This document shows positions 1-13,139 of a DNA stretch of 64,000 nucleotides, in pieces. Source of the stretch: Coffea arabica (Eukaryota; Streptophyta; Magnoliopsida; Gentianales; Rubiaceae); contig NC_092320.1 of assembly GCF_036785885.1 (NCBI RefSeq), forward strand, positions 12,463,557 to 12,527,556, given 5' to 3'. Below the pieces are notes generated by a model that saw only the letters and a program-made list of their open reading frames with translations, did no database searches and was not told the origin of the DNA. Every line of letters starts with the position of its first letter. The first letter of the stretch is position 1. Position numbers and translations under genes: made by a program.

Positions 1-906
1 ACACATGGTGCAGCTATCATCACAAGGACCAACTCATGATGAAATAGACTACGAATTCTTGGGAAACCTGAGTGGCGATCCTTATATTCTTCATACTAAT
101 GTATACGCTCAAGGCAAGGGTGGCCGGGAGCAACAATTCTACCTTTGGTTTGACCCCACTGCGGATTTCCACACCTATTCAATCCTTTGGAACCCACAAC
201 GCATCATGTAAGTACAACTACAAATGCAAGAAATTCTGTCACTTAAAAACTTGACCACATCAAAACATTCGCATATTGTTCTTTATTAGTTTAAACATAC
301 ACCCTGCAAAAATTTTAAAAATAATTTACGTTGCATACTTAAATTTACATATACTATAGTTTCCATAGTTAACGTAAAATCTATGGTTCTATCTATACTT
401 ACATGACATACAACTTATAGTTTTCTTCTTTTTTTTTTTCAATTAATTACTAGTCAGTAGAGTTTCAAAACATGCAAGTTTGTTTTGATCCTGAATTTTG
501 GCTCTATATTTTCAGCTTTTCCGTGGATGGCACACCTATCAGGGAATACAAGAATCCCGAGTCTCTGGGTGTTCCATACCCAAAGAACCAACCAATGAAG
601 ATGTACTCAAGCCTGTGGAATGCTGATGACTGGGCAACAAGAGGTGGACTTGTCAAGACAGACTGGTCCAGAGCTCCTTTCACTGCTTCCTACAGAAACC
701 TCAACCAAAATGCTTGTATTTGGTCGTCAGGAAAATCTTCGTGCAATTCAAATTCTCCTTCCAATAATGCATGGCTGAATCAGGAGTTGGATGCCACAAG
801 CCAACAGAGGCTACAATGGGTCCGGAAGAATTACATGATTTACAATTATTGCACTGATACAAAACGCTTTCCCCAAGGCTTTCCTGCCGAGTGTTCTCTT
901 CAATAA
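1..906 (+). CDS. XTH: Xyloglucan endotransglucosylase/hydrolase (XTH), 3' part
   Basis: This is the C-terminal part of a GH16 cell-wall enzyme that cuts and rejoins xyloglucan in the apoplast. Two exons are visible, up to 207 (5' end outside the window) and 516-906, joined by a GT-AG intron at 208-515; the split codon restores an Ile before [13 protein letters not shown]. The first exon contains the XTH catalytic motif [11 protein letters not shown], whose Glu residues are the nucleophile and acid/base. It is followed directly by the conserved NLS N-glycosylation site typical of group I/II XTHs. The second exon has the family blocks [20 protein letters not shown] and [13 protein letters not shown]. 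It ends in the cysteine-bearing C-terminus [18 protein letters not shown] and a TAA at 904-906. The reading frame is intact. The paralogue within the XTH family cannot be fixed because the signal peptide and N-terminal exon(s) lie outside the window. Confidence 0.95.
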
Positions 907-1014
907 TGGATCGTCATAAGAAACTGATCAGGGGCAAAATGTTTGCTGCATTTTATGCTTTTTGTGTATTGTGTTTGTTATAATTATTTATATATTCTTT
1001 CGTTTGTGTACCTG

Positions 1015-1020
1015 AATAAA
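1015..1020 (+). terminator. Polyadenylation signal of the XTH gene
   Basis: A canonical AATAAA lies about 110 bases after the XTH stop codon, in a T-rich 3' region with a TTTGTGTATTGTGTTTG-type far-upstream context. This is the expected place for a plant near-upstream element. The cleavage site itself cannot be read from sequence. Confidence 0.5.
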
Positions 1021-2183
1021 AGTTGAAATAGAATGAAAGCTAGAATATTTATATTGCAATATTCCAAAGATTCTTTAGCTTGTTATCATATTTAGTGGCT
1101 TTTTTTTTTTTATGTAGAAATTGCGAAAATGAGTTATATTACTAGATTGTTATGACAATTTGTGAATATATCTGTTTTACTTAATTCTTCTGATGTCATT
1201 TCTTTTGCCAAAATGAATATGAAAATTGGAGAACAAGTACTCTTTATATTTTAAAGTCTCAAAAGTGTTGGAGTACCTATAGTCAGCTAAATTTACTATT
1301 ATTCTTGATCACTCGAAGTTTATTAAAAGAAAAAGTAAACGAAGTGAGGTACTACGAAGTATTCGACTCTAATCTATAAAGAGTTAAAACACATCGTAGT
1401 AACAAGGAAATTTCGTCAAAAAAGCTTGAATCCAAAATTAAATTGGGTACCACTTTTTTCTTTTCTTTTTTTTTTTTTTGGGTTTTCGTTGCATATGAAA
1501 GTCCAAGATAATGATTGTGTGTAACTCCTGATTAAAATGCAAAGCTTGTCTAAACTTTAAAAGATATTAGACAAGGAAAAGATATTATTGGTAAAAAAGG
1601 GGGAAAAACTCAATGTATATAGAGATAAACCAATTTTAAGCAAATGATTAGACAAGTCTGAAATTTTGCAGGGGATTGAGTTGTGTTGGGTGGTAAAATG
1701 AGAGGTACTGTTAACCAAAAAAAGGGTCTAAAATCTTGCCTTGCAAAGAAGAGAATCAGTGGAGAAAAAGCTTTCCTCCCAACCAAGTACTTAGAGCCGT
1801 CATTTGACATGTAGCCTGTAGGATTCGGAGGTCAGAATTTAGGGTTAATTTCGTCCTTCATGGTCATTTTCAGAGAAACCTAGGGAAGAAAAGCCCTTCT
1901 TCTCTTCTCCCTGCCTGCATTTGGAAATATCTGCATGATCCCAAATACTTTCCACGGCAAATTAAACAATTCTATAGTTGTGTTAATCTCATGGAATCAT
2001 TGTGAAGCACCATGTGTTTTCAGAATTTATCACGAAGACATTGGAATGAAAAACCATTAATGGACGATAAATTCCCCCTACCTGAAAGAGTCTGCATCAG
2101 GTTAAAAGTCTCCAAGATGGAGAATTTATCTGTGCCACTTGGAAGTCTACTCTATCGAAACTCACAAGCTGATAACTTCCTCG

Positions 2184-2186
<3 letters not shown>

Positions 2187-2271
<85 letters not shown>
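2187..2271. repeat. Compound microsatellite (TA)n(GA)n
   Basis: About 40 bases of perfect TA dinucleotides run straight into about 40 bases of perfect GA dinucleotides. Such compound tracts are highly length-variable in plants and are prone to stutter in assembly, so the exact copy number is uncertain. Confidence 0.95.
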
Positions 2272-2275
<4 letters not shown>

Positions 2276-3065
2276 TGCTTGCAGTATTCCCAGAGCTGAA
2301 GCCCTCTTTTTTTTCACTTCAGAAAACAGGAATTGGGCAACCCGAGCAACGAACAATAGGGCATAAGTACTTGTACCAGCACCTTGTTGGCATGATCTTC
2401 TCCCTCAAAATCAAATGGTAAATGATATATTTCTGCAGCTATTTGTCCCGCGTTGCCGGAATTATCATACAGCTTATCTACATCCTTGCCACAAAAACGG
2501 TAAGACCCTAATTATCTATAGACATCTTTGCAAGTAAATGTGCCTCATGACCCACAACTGGCTAATTGGTAAGTCCCAAGCGATTCAATTTCTATAATCT
2601 CATGCAAAATAAAGGGCGTATAGAATTCGAAAGCTTTTGTCGGGTATGAACCAGCCCTGCAATCAAAACAACGTTCCGCACATTAAGATGATTAGCACCA
2701 TCTTACAGAAAGTTACAGAAGAAATAACTGTCAATATGACATTAAGTATGCTTAAATTGTACAAATATTGCCCAAATGTCTACATCAGGAAGGATAGAAC
2801 CAGACATAAAACTCAGGATAAGTCAAACCCATAGCCCTTACAAATTTAAACGCAGAGTCAGAAACAATCAAGTCAATTATGAGTCCAATGCCAACTTCTT
2901 ACTGTACAAGAGAATGTACATCTAGATGCCTGTTACAGAACCAGACATGGTCATTGAGACTCCTGAGAGAATCTAAGTCTGCACAGTCCTGAATCCTAAA
3001 ACATCTACCTGCATTGCCAAGTATCAGCAACTTTGCACAGGCAATTGTTTATCTCCAACACGATT

Positions 3066-6000
3066 TTATTCATCCTCCAGCTCCACAATCTGTGCCCTCC
3101 TCTCAGCTGCTTTCTTCCTGATGAAAAAGCCCCATCTCATTGCAGCCTTAATTTTTAGCCAGCCAACAACTGCTTTCCCAGAACGGGTGCGATCCTCCTC
3201 ATAACTGTAGTTTGGAGATGGCGATGGCATGTAAGATTGGAAAGCAAAATTATCATCAGGCACATTAACAGCTGCATGGCCTCCCATGCTGAAAAGTCTA
3301 AGTAGGTGTTGCATATCTTCATTCTCGAGCATCTCATGGCTTCTCAAACGAATTTCCTCCTCCGACAAGAAGTCATCCACACTCTTGTCACGATTTTGAG
3401 TCCAGTCTTCAAAAGGATTGAGGTTGGATGGCTGAACAGATGACCCAACTGTCTGGAATGATGATGATGACTGTGGAGGAGCAAGGGCCAATGCTGCCCT
3501 ATTATCATATCTTGTGTTCTGAATTTGGTGAGAATTGCTGATTTGCTGGTCAGGTAAACCATATGAAGTACTACCATACTGATTGCGGGAACTTGAATTC
3601 AGAATTTGAGACTGGTTAGCATATCTGGTAGCCATATTATCATTATAACCTGAACACGAGATAGTAGTAGTAAAGGTTACAGTAAGATGTAAAGTGGCCA
3701 ACAAAAGTAACATTGCATAACCACAAAACATACCGGTAAATGTGTATATGTAAATGAAGTTGAGAGAAGATACTACACAATGTAAATGGAAAAATCATAG
3801 GGAGGAAAAGGTAATTAGCCCCCAGTTTTGTACCACTAGAAACCAAGAGATCAGAAAAGAAAACATCCCTAATGAAATGCATTCAAATCTCCTGTCTTTA
3901 CTTACCCCTTTTCAAATAGAAGATAAACTCATAAGCAACAAAGGAAGAGGATTTCTCAATCCCAAAGGAGATATATAAGCAAGCATCAGTCTTGGCACAT
4001 ATTGCCTCCATCTCATATGAATGTTTCACATTGACTACTCACTAGGGTTCAGAAAAAGTTCAAGATACAAAAAAACATAAAAAGAAAAGGGGAAACAAGT
4101 TGTTCCATACACCAGATCATGTCCATGCACTATATCCTCTAATACATCCTTCCCTAGGTATTCTTGATATCATGATTGATGGTATCCAATCTTCTCACTC
4201 CAAACCACAAGCGTCGGATCCTTTTCACCAAATTCTGCTACAATGCCTCAACCCTTAGGGTGGAACATATCAGAGAGAGCAAAGCCATATTATCCTACCC
4301 AACCGGAAACATTACCCAAGTTTTCTGATAAATGCATATACTTCAATGTTCAGGACGGAAAAGAAATGCAATAAGAAAAAGAAAAGAAAACATATGGATC
4401 TTACATGGCAAAGGACGAGAAGCTGGGAACAAGTTCAACAACATGGAAAACAATCATGTTGACCTGATATTATAGTTTACCCAACTCAAATAAAAGTAAA
4501 AGGTGCCTATGCTAGGTCCAAGAGGTTAATATGAAATGTTAATAGTTTACCTAACTGAAATGTTACTATGGCTTCATTACTTTAGAATATGATGCATCTT
4601 CCCCTTTAATTGTATGTGTTGTTTGAGAAAACATTTGGGAAAATGGGGTTGACATTAGGAGATTACAGATGCATATATCTTGTACAAAAAGCAAACCAGT
4701 CATCCACTGCATGCTCAAAAGGTAGCAAACCAGATAGCAGTTCATTTGATATTCTATAAGTTGACTTTACCTCCAATCAGCATGTTTGGATCCACTGGAG
4801 ATGGCTCAGATGGAACTGGTACTGGTAATCGGGGCGGATCTGAAAGCTGATTATCCAAAGCATTAGGATAATCCACTGGCCCAACTGGAAGTTCATCCCG
4901 GGATGCACTTGATTTCTTATTTTGCTTGAAGTTCAGAAGAGACTTGCCATCATACTCTATAACTAGGTTCCAGTTGTCATATGCTTTCTTTACCAAACCA
5001 TCAACATATAGCTACAGGTAGAAGAAATGAAAATTCTGTTAATATGCACAACTTTTGCTATGCCAATGAAATTTAGATATTGGTAATTTTGGGAGCTTCC
5101 CCAACCAAATTTAGTACAGACCTTCTGGCTGTCAGAAAGTGAATCTGCTGGAAAATACTGTTCACTAGCTATAAGGCCACTCAGCTCATAGATGTTATTG
5201 AAGACAACACCAACATTTCTTGAATCATCAGAATAGTATACATAAAGCTTCCCACTTAGGACACAAGTCTTTGCATGCTCTATGAGGGCGTCCCACATTT
5301 TATTTGACATACCACTGCCAAGAATCTGCTCTAACACCAAAAGAATATGTCAAATACCAATAAGGCATGTTTCTCTTATACTGGAAGCAGGGATAGTATA
5401 GTAGACTTACAGTTCGCAGCTTCTGAGGGTCTGTGACCACAAGCCTAAGGAAGTGTTCAACTGAAAATATCCCTGCATTGTTTAGTCTTTTATGGAATGA
5501 TCCATCCTTGCCAATCTTCTCCAATCTCCATACATCATCATTCAACGCAGGTGGATAATGCTTTTTGTACACTGCAACAAGGAAAGAAAACTTTTTAACC
5601 AATTATCAAAGTTAACAAGCAAATAAGTCAACCAACAAGTATCATCAAGCAGCCTACATTCCCCTCTGTGATCTTTGACAGTGAAAGCCTCAGTCTTTGC
5701 TTCACGAACTCGTATGCCTTCACAATATCCTGATGCAACCTTGAGGCCAAGTCTGAACTTCCTACTCCTTATCCAACTTGAATTATCAGTGAAGGTAAGC
5801 TCTCCTAAAGTTCCCACACCTTCCTTGAGTGTCACTTGTAGATCGCCAGTCAACAATGGTCTCTTTCCTTCCCGCTCTTTCACAACATGGCTTTCAAATT
5901 CTTCTTGAGTCCAGCTTTCATTATCTTCAGTGTTAAAATCACCTTCTAGCACAATAACATCCAGCTTAACACACGATTCAGGTCCAGAAGTGACAACATG

Positions 6001-9000
6001 CCCTGTATTTGCGTCAATCAAGACAACATGAATTGCAGCTCCCTGCTCCCCTTCTACTTTACCCCCAGTAAAGAGAGGCAGTGAAAGTCTGGACCTAAAA
6101 TGCAGCTGTAAATTTCTTCCATCTGGCCCTTCAATTCGTTTAGGTGACGATGACCTGAAAATTCCAAACTTTCAGGAAGCAAATTTCCAATTTAAAAAGT
6201 ACTTGATTCAAGAGATCAGCAAGTTCATCAATAGAAAACAAAAGCAAGGAAGAAAAACATTTTGTGCAAAGGATTTCAGCCACACTGAAAAGTTGTAATT
6301 TGTGCATATGTGCATCCATCAATGCAGCATACACAGCTGTACATTTATCACTTAGGTAGTGAAAGTGTAGAGACAGCCTGAGAGCAAGAAGTAAATACTA
6401 CTTAAACCAAAAATGCAGATAGCCCACAAATGTGCTACAAGGAAAAAGTACCATGCATACTTTAAACCATATATGAGACGTAAACCTCTAACTACTTCAC
6501 CATTACAATTCTACATAACCAAATCTACCCTGCAATAAAAGTAATTATTCACATACAAATCCGAAGAGGTTTGAAAAAGTGGAAAAAGCTATGCACTGAC
6601 ATAAAAAATAACTAGAATTTCAAATTATAGCCAGAAATTAACCTTCCAGTGAGTTTGGCAGGACCAAGCTTTGCCAAAGCACGTTCAACTTCTTCGCTAA
6701 CCTGTCAGCAACAATTTTGAACATAAGACAAAAGAAGCTTGAGACTCCATTAAGCAAACAAAAAGCTACTGGGTAACATAAACATAAGAAAAATATAGTC
6801 ATGGTAAAGATGCAGCTTTTGTCTGCTATCATACAGTTGTTTGAAGAATTTATACCACAAAAACAGGGTGAAATGTTCAGTTACATTATCAATAAAAAAT
6901 CATACAACACTGAAGAGGAAGAAGCAGCAGCAGTTAAACTACCTGATCTAGCATGAAGATACACATACTTGTTTCGAACATAATGTAGATTTAGTTGATG
7001 GGACAAAGTTTCAATTTCAGTAAGCTTGTAGACAAAACTGTTCTCTTTCACGGATGGATATCTAAGTCATATTATCACTCCCAACATATGATAAAACCAG
7101 TTTAACAAAGAAGCATCTTTGTGTACTCAACTAAGGCAGAAAAATATACGAAAATATATGTTATCACAGACAAAAACTGAACAAGTGCAAAACAATACAA
7201 AATTGCAGGCAAAAAAAAAAAGATTAAAACTTTAGACTTGAAAGGTTAATCTAAATGCATATATGTGGTTGCAAATGTTAGCTTTCATATGGAAGTATTG
7301 AAATTACTCCCCCCCCAACCCCCCAAAATATATATATATATATATGTATATATTTAAAAAACCAGCAGAGCATTTATAAAGCATCAGCGTTGGGCTTACA
7401 ACTCTACGAAGGATTGGCTCCAAGGATGAGCAGAGTTTCTGAAGACTATCCACCTTTAGCGCTTCCACAATGACACTGCATGAAGATTGTATTCTTAAAC
7501 AGTGTGAAACCATGATGTAACAAGTCAACCGGAAACCAATTTAGAAAGGCAAACTTAGAGATAGAGATACAAATGACATGTTTCTGGCAGTTATGAAAAG
7601 TATTAATAAGCAGCAATTAAAGGAAAACAATTTGAATTACACTTTCTCAAAAATTTCACAGACCATTAGATTAAGATTTCTTTTATAGCATGCCATATCA
7701 TCATAAAAGCGAGAATTCTTTCATAAAAAGCTTTAATGTCTCACAGGGCCTGATTCTTTGAATCATCTACAGGCCATTTCCATATTAACAAGGGTGCAAA
7801 AACCACATATATCTTTTTAGACCTTGAGAAATTTATAAATTGCACCCTTTGGCAGGAAATATATGATTTCCAAATTAAACTTCATATTTTGTTCTCCATC
7901 TTTCTCTGTTCTCAATCCAACATACAGAATTTTCCAACTAAAGTAGCTAATGTTAATGCAATCTCTGAAATTGAAATACAATTATATGTCCTTGAAAGAC
8001 AGGATCAAAGCCGTGAATGTTCTTGGTCAAAGTGAAATGAAATGTAGAAGATAAGACAAGTTCCCTTAATAAAACCACAAAGTACCCATGTCATAGGACA
8101 TGACACCGGTGCAGGTATGTAATATGTGTCAAATTTGGTCAAATATTTAGTTGGCATTACGACTTTAGATGAGGCCTCTTGGACCTTATTAATCCCTGCT
8201 CAGAACTACTTTACAGCAGTGGCAGGTACATGACCCTAGGTAAGGGGGCGCAATTTATGACTATTACGTGCAACATAATAACACTGGCCAATAAACATCT
8301 GTCTTACATGTACTGTTAATTTTAAATACGACTTAAATTAGTAATAATAAATTTAGCAATAACTTAATTCTATCTATCAGAAATTTTTCTTCTAAAAAAT
8401 GTTTAACATTATATAACTTGAGGTAGGTCCAACACTCTTGTGAAAGGTAATGCATGAAATATTAATTGTTACGGGTGGCAATGCAGCCATAAAAGGGAAT
8501 ATCACAAAATTTGGGGGAGCAATAATGATACATTTTTACAAACTTTTCAAATTTCCCAAATCTAGGTTGTGATTTTACCAAATATCTCCCCAGGGGAGGG
8601 GAGGCAGGGCAATTGTCCATCTTGAACTATATTTGGCTCTGCCAGTGCTTACAGCCTATTCTAAAGAACCTTAGTGTTAATCAGCACCTACAAGAAGTAA
8701 AGGAGACTACAATGGTGAAAGTTTGGTAGCATCCTTCAGGGTATCTAGCTTCCATCAGCAAACGCCCAATTCAATAATACCCAATCTGGTATTACAATAT
8801 GCACACAGAGATTCTTAGAACCCCAAGTTTAAAATTAGGGACAATGTTATGCGTTGCGCCATATCCAAATACTCCCTGCATATTTTTCTTCTTGTCCTGG
8901 TATCTTCTATTTTGGCAATTGGCCAACCTTGTGTCCACTACAATACACAAACCTAGGTACAAACTCATGTCCGCTACTAAAACCAAGCAGAAAAGCTCAG

Positions 9001-10938
9001 CATATTACATGCCAGCTGTCTTCATGCATTATATGCCAGCTTAATATCAACATTGGCACGTGGGTTGCAAAGTAATGACGCCAGATATCTTTAACTTCTT
9101 GTCATATCTTGTATTTTGGAAATTGGCCAACCTTGTGTCCACTACAATACACAAACCTTATCAACATTGGCACATGGGTTGCAAAGTAATGACGCCAATG
9201 GCGCCAGATATCTTTAACTTCTTGCCGCATCTTGTATTTTGGGAATTGGCCAACCTTGTGTCCGCCAGAATACACAAACTCGTGTCCACTACTAGAACCA
9301 TGCAGAAAAGCTCAACATCTTACATGCCAGCTATCTTCATGCATTATATGCCAGCTTAATATCAACATTGGCACGTGGGTTGCAAAGTAATGACGCCAGC
9401 TATCTTTAACTTCTTGTCGTATCTTGTATTTTGGAAGTTGGCCAACCTCCCCACTACAATACACAAACTCACGTCCACTACTAAAACCACGCATAAAAAC
9501 TTAACACCTTACATACCAGCTGTCTTCATGCATTATATGCCAGCTTAATATCAACATTGGCATGTGGATTGCAAAATAATGACGCCCACTATCTTTAACA
9601 TTAGAAATTGAACACGGTGAACTACCGATGTCATCCATTGGTTCCCTCTATCCAACTTTAGGAATTATTAGACCCACCTAACTTGAAATTCTCCTAGGAT
9701 GCTGCTCCATGCAAAAGATCGGAGAACTCCTAATAATAACACTGATCCAAAGTATACTCTCAAAATTAAGAATTAAAAATTGAACTATTATAATTGCTCC
9801 TGATGATCACTGGGTAAACTACTTGTCCTTCTAGTTCACTTGCCTTAACATCACCACATCAAACTCGTGTTTTGCCAAAAACAAATTATTTTTAAAGGTG
9901 AATTGTGTGACATTGAAACAGTTCTTTTCTTAGAGCCAGAAAAAGACTCGGTTTCATATGGGAGGGGGAAAGTGGGAGCCAGAGAGCAAAAAGGAAAACG
10001 TGAACTGGAAAGAGACGTTAAAGTTAAGTAGCACTGCCAGATGTTTCAGCTTTACGTGTTTTAAATGTATACCACTACTGAATCCTACATCCTCCAAAAC
10101 ATCCTCTTCAATCATGTATAGTACAGGAGAGAGAATCAATGGTTCAAGAAATGAGGCCCACAATCACTATACATATTCTACATGTATACGTCGTATATAC
10201 ACATATACATACATTAATAAAGTAAAAGAGATATTGTAGCTAACACTTGAACATATGTGGTCCACCATTGCTCCAGCATACATATATGTATCATACATAC
10301 AAATAGCTACATAGACATAGAGAATGCGTGACTGAGTTTGCTTGTCTGTTGATTCCTAGGTCTTAAATTGATAGAAAATCACCAATTTTGCTATCACTGT
10401 CAAATTTGTAACCTGCTACTCAATTTTGAATCTTGAACAATAATTTTCACCTAAATTCCGAACTTTCAGTGATCCTAAGACTAAACCCAACTACATATAC
10501 CCGTGATAAATCATACAGCATAACAAACTATGAAATCAATAGTATCCAACACAGCTACAAAATTTCCCTTACAAATAATTGAAACTCCCAAAATGAACAA
10601 CCAAATTTCAACCACATTAGCCTCCAAGACTAACTCAAATTTCAAATTGCCCCAAACCAAAATAACATCAACTAATTCGCAACCAGATTCAGAACAGGAA
10701 CACAACTATGTATTTAAGTTCCAAAAATGCCACTCCACACAATCTCAAATCCACAAGAATTCAACCAAATCCCACAACCAGCCAAAGTCAATCTTCAACC
10801 AAATAAAATTAAATAAATTAGAAAACACAAATTGACAAAATCAGCCCAAAGTTAGAACTTATACCTAGCCAGAGCAGGCCGTTTTCGCTCCTGCTGTTGG
10901 TCATCCTCACCGTCCAAAATCCTCTTCCTAGTCTGCAT
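3066..10938 (-). CDS. CBP60: CBP60-family calmodulin-binding transcription factor (CBP60B/C/D type)
   Basis: This is a complete gene with eight coding exons: 10938-10865, 7475-7400, 6701-6643, 6154-5658, 5571-5411, 5325-5122, 5011-4771 and 3649-3066. All boundaries are GT-AG, and the phases close to 1896 nt, giving 631 aa. The start [13 protein letters not shown] is the usual CBP60 N-terminus, with a basic RKR...ERKR putative nuclear signal at residues 4-20. The conserved CBP60 DNA-binding region follows, roughly residues 25-360 ([81 protein letters not shown]). A Ser/Asn/Gln-rich middle leads to the basic amphipathic C-terminus starting at Trp601 ([20 protein letters not shown]), which is the calmodulin-binding segment in CBP60a-f. 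CBP60 proteins act in the nucleus; in Arabidopsis they control salicylic-acid immunity genes. Length and C-terminus fit the B/C/D clade and not CBP60g or SARD1. The 3.4 kb first coding intron carries repeats. Confidence 0.95.
8870..9600. repeat. Degenerate tandem repeat array inside CBP60 intron 1
   Basis: Imperfect copies share the blocks ATCAACATTGGCACRTGGGT, GCAAAGTAATGACGCC, TATCTTTAACTTCTTG, TTGGCCAACC, CAATACACAAAC and TTCATGCATTATATGCCAGC. The block starting ATCAACATTGGCA recurs at 9046, 9160, 9361 and 9550, giving steps of 114, 201 and 189 bases. The 114-base copy lacks the second half of the unit. A further partial copy begins near 8878. There is no coding potential and no spacer/repeat regularity like CRISPR. 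It looks like local tandem amplification followed by decay. Confidence 0.85.
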
Positions 10939-10958
10939 TTCCACAAATACCGCAAACC

Positions 10959-11169
10959 CTACAATAAAAAAAAAAAAAAAATCAGCCGATCAACAAAACA
11001 AACAGATCTTATAAATAGACCCAAATTCAGCACAACAAAAGTCTAGCACCCCCCATCTCCCGCCACAAACATTCCCAAAACCAATTAATCAGCTAAAAAC
11101 CCTAATTCGCCAAACTTACTTATTTACAAATAGATAAATACGAAGACGTGTAGTCTACATATCCTTTAC
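10959..11169 (-). other. Probable 5' UTR intron of CBP60
   Basis: On the minus strand a good donor (ATCAG|GTAAAGG, boundary at 11170/11169) is followed by a poly-T tract and an acceptor TTGTAG just 20 nt upstream of the CBP60 ATG at 10938. Removing this segment would join a leader exon upstream of 11170 to the short leader 10958-10939. Leader introns are common in this family. This is inferred from splice signals only. Confidence 0.55.
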
Positions 11170-11391
11170 CTGATTGACAGTTGAAATGAGTTTACAAGAC
11201 TTAATACTTTGTCCGAACGAGGATGAAGCTGAAGCTCGGGCGGGATTCGACCGACTGGGTGTTTCTAGGTGAAGTGGGTGTAGTCTACTCTGACGACTAT
11301 GTGGTAAGAAGGGGGATCTTAGCTGCTCGCCTACTTGTATCAGCCAAGTACAGTGTTTCAGATATGTGGAGGATTTGTGCATTTGGTCCTT

Positions 11392-11771
11392 GAGTTTTTA
11401 GTCTACTTATGCTTTTGTACAGCCAAAAATTAAATTGACTCAAAATCTTTTACTTTTATGGAATTTTTGTTTTTGGTAAACTTGACCACTAAACATTGTT
11501 TTGATTTTTAGAATAAGTTGTGCGTTCTTCATGAGTGAATATATTTTCTAATATTCTATAAGTCTGGTTCAATGTGTCTGTGAGTTTTTAGTCTAATTAT
11601 GCTTTTGTACAATCAAAAAATTAAATGGGCTCAAAATCTTTACTTTCATGAAATTTTTTGTTTTTCGTGTACTTGATTACTAAACATGGATCTTGATTTT
11701 TAGGATAAGTCGTGCGTTTTTCATGAGTGAATATATTTTCTAATATTCTATAAGTCTGATTCAATGTGTCA
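11392..11771. repeat. Direct tandem duplication, unit about 190 bp
   Basis: The segment beginning GAGTTTTTAGTCTA at 11392 recurs at 11582, and both copies end with ATTCTATAAGTCTG.TTCAATGTGTC. The copies differ by scattered substitutions and small indels, so the duplication is not recent. No reading frame is conserved between them. It lies just upstream of the CBP60 leader. Confidence 0.85.
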
Positions 11772-11786
11772 AATTTTACTTATGTA

Positions 11787-12035
11787 AATTTTCTGACAAT
11801 AAATGTCGGTTGTATTCAGAAGATACTTTTGCTAAAAATAGAGATAAATTGAGCATCATCATTTCAAATGAATAAAAAATAATTTTCAAGAAAATACGTT
11901 AAGAAAATTTTTTCATGTTAATTTTCTGACAGTATGTGTCAGTTGTATTCATTAAATACTTTTACTGAATGTAAAGATAAACTAAGTGTCATCATTTCAA
12001 GTGAATAAGAAATAATTTTCAAGAAAATGGATAAA
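11787..12035. repeat. Direct tandem duplication, unit about 133 bp
   Basis: AATTTTCTGACA at 11787 recurs at 11920, followed in both copies by a GTTGTATTCA block, GATACTTTT/AATACTTTT, ATCATTTCAA and AATAATTTTCAAGAAAAT. It abuts the preceding 190 bp duplication, so 11392-12035 is a patch of two nested local duplication events with no coding content. Confidence 0.8.
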
Positions 12036-12672
12036 GAATTTTTGACAAAAAATCATCGAAATTCAAAGCGATACAATTTATGTGCTCATTTGATCTTCTC
12101 ATCTTGGATAACTTCAAATCCTTTATCTCATTTCTTGTGCCAATTTTGTGCTATCCTATTTATTGTATAATGTATTTACAATATACCATAACAATCTTAT
12201 AAGTGAAATTGTGTATGTAGAAAAAATTAGAAAAATGTGGATAGAAATTAATATGAGAAGGCAAATTGAGAATATAAATTCATTAATACACCACACGTTA
12301 ATACAAAAAAGATTTCAAATTCTAGTTGGCAAGCTATCTACGATTGCATATTCATTCCAACTATTAAATTTATTTACTTTTCAAGTTCTATTACATTTTT
12401 AGATTTTGCCGAGTGCAATGAAAATGAAACATCAAAATACTGAGCGCCGTTTTACAATTATTGGGCTCTTAAGGGTTGAAAAAGGATAATTGCAAACTTA
12501 CCAAGATCTTTTTCGTTTTTGCTTCCTTTTGGACTTCTCGGCTTGATGACGGGATGCAGTTGGATGCTACGTTTTGTGAAATCTAGGCCGTCAGTTTGCA
12601 GTTGTGTGACGGCTGTGGATAAAAAGGTTATCTCGTCAGAATTTGTCATCTTTCCTCCATTTTTTACTTTTA

Positions 12673-13028
12673 TTCCTCCGTCTCACCACCACTTTGATAG
12701 TCCTTACTTTTTTCACACTTTGATAGTTCTGATTTTTTTTACATAATTTAAAAAAAGATAGTTAACTTTATTACAACAATCAATTTAGATAACTATTTTC
12801 CTAAAATACCCTCACATTAATTAGAGTATCACTTATAAGAACTTGAATTGATGGTAAAAAAAATATAAACTCTTATTAAGTGAGATAGATTTATAGTAAC
12901 AATAACTTACATTGAATAAAGATATTTTAGAAAAATTAAAATATAACTATATTCTTCAATTGAAAAGTAAACTATAATTTGGGACAGACGAAAAAGGAAA
13001 ACAGGACTATCAAAGTGAGACGGGGGAA
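12673..13028. mobile_element. Stowaway-like (Tc1/mariner) MITE
   Basis: The left end TTCCTCCGTCTCAC and the right end GTGAGACGGGGGAA form terminal inverted repeats close to the Stowaway CTCCCTCCGTYCC consensus. Both are flanked by a TA dinucleotide (12671-12672 and 13029-13030), the expected target duplication. The inverted similarity extends inward on both sides (CTTTGATAGTCC against GGACTATCAAAG). The 356 bp interior is AT-rich and non-coding, so this is a non-autonomous element. Confidence 0.8.
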
Positions 13029-13139
13029 TAATTTTTTCCTCTTTTTTTCCAAAGCCAGAAATTGACTTTTTGGCATTTTACAAACCTAATTTCACAGGAA
13101 ATCACAAAAGCCGGCAACTCTTGTGGTTCCTGAGGAGAC

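Larger units (their letters stand above)
907..3065. other. Intergenic, between XTH and CBP60 3' ends
   Basis: The two flanking genes converge here. The stretch is AT-rich with poly-T runs and no reading frame with recognisable family content. The only structured element is the compound TA/GA microsatellite near 2187-2271. The predicted peptides across that microsatellite are simple repeat translations (YIYI, ERER) and are not genes. Confidence 0.7.

Noticed and set aside
2012-2366. Overlapping frames with YIYIYI and ERERER stretches
   Set aside because: They are translations of the TA/GA microsatellite in two frames.
8799-9494. Several 60-99 codon frames within the CBP60 intron
   Set aside because: They follow the non-coding repeat array and repeat with it; no domain and no start context.
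8870-9600. CRISPR-like repeat spacing
   Set aside because: The units are diverged, of unequal length and without unique spacers, in a plant intron.
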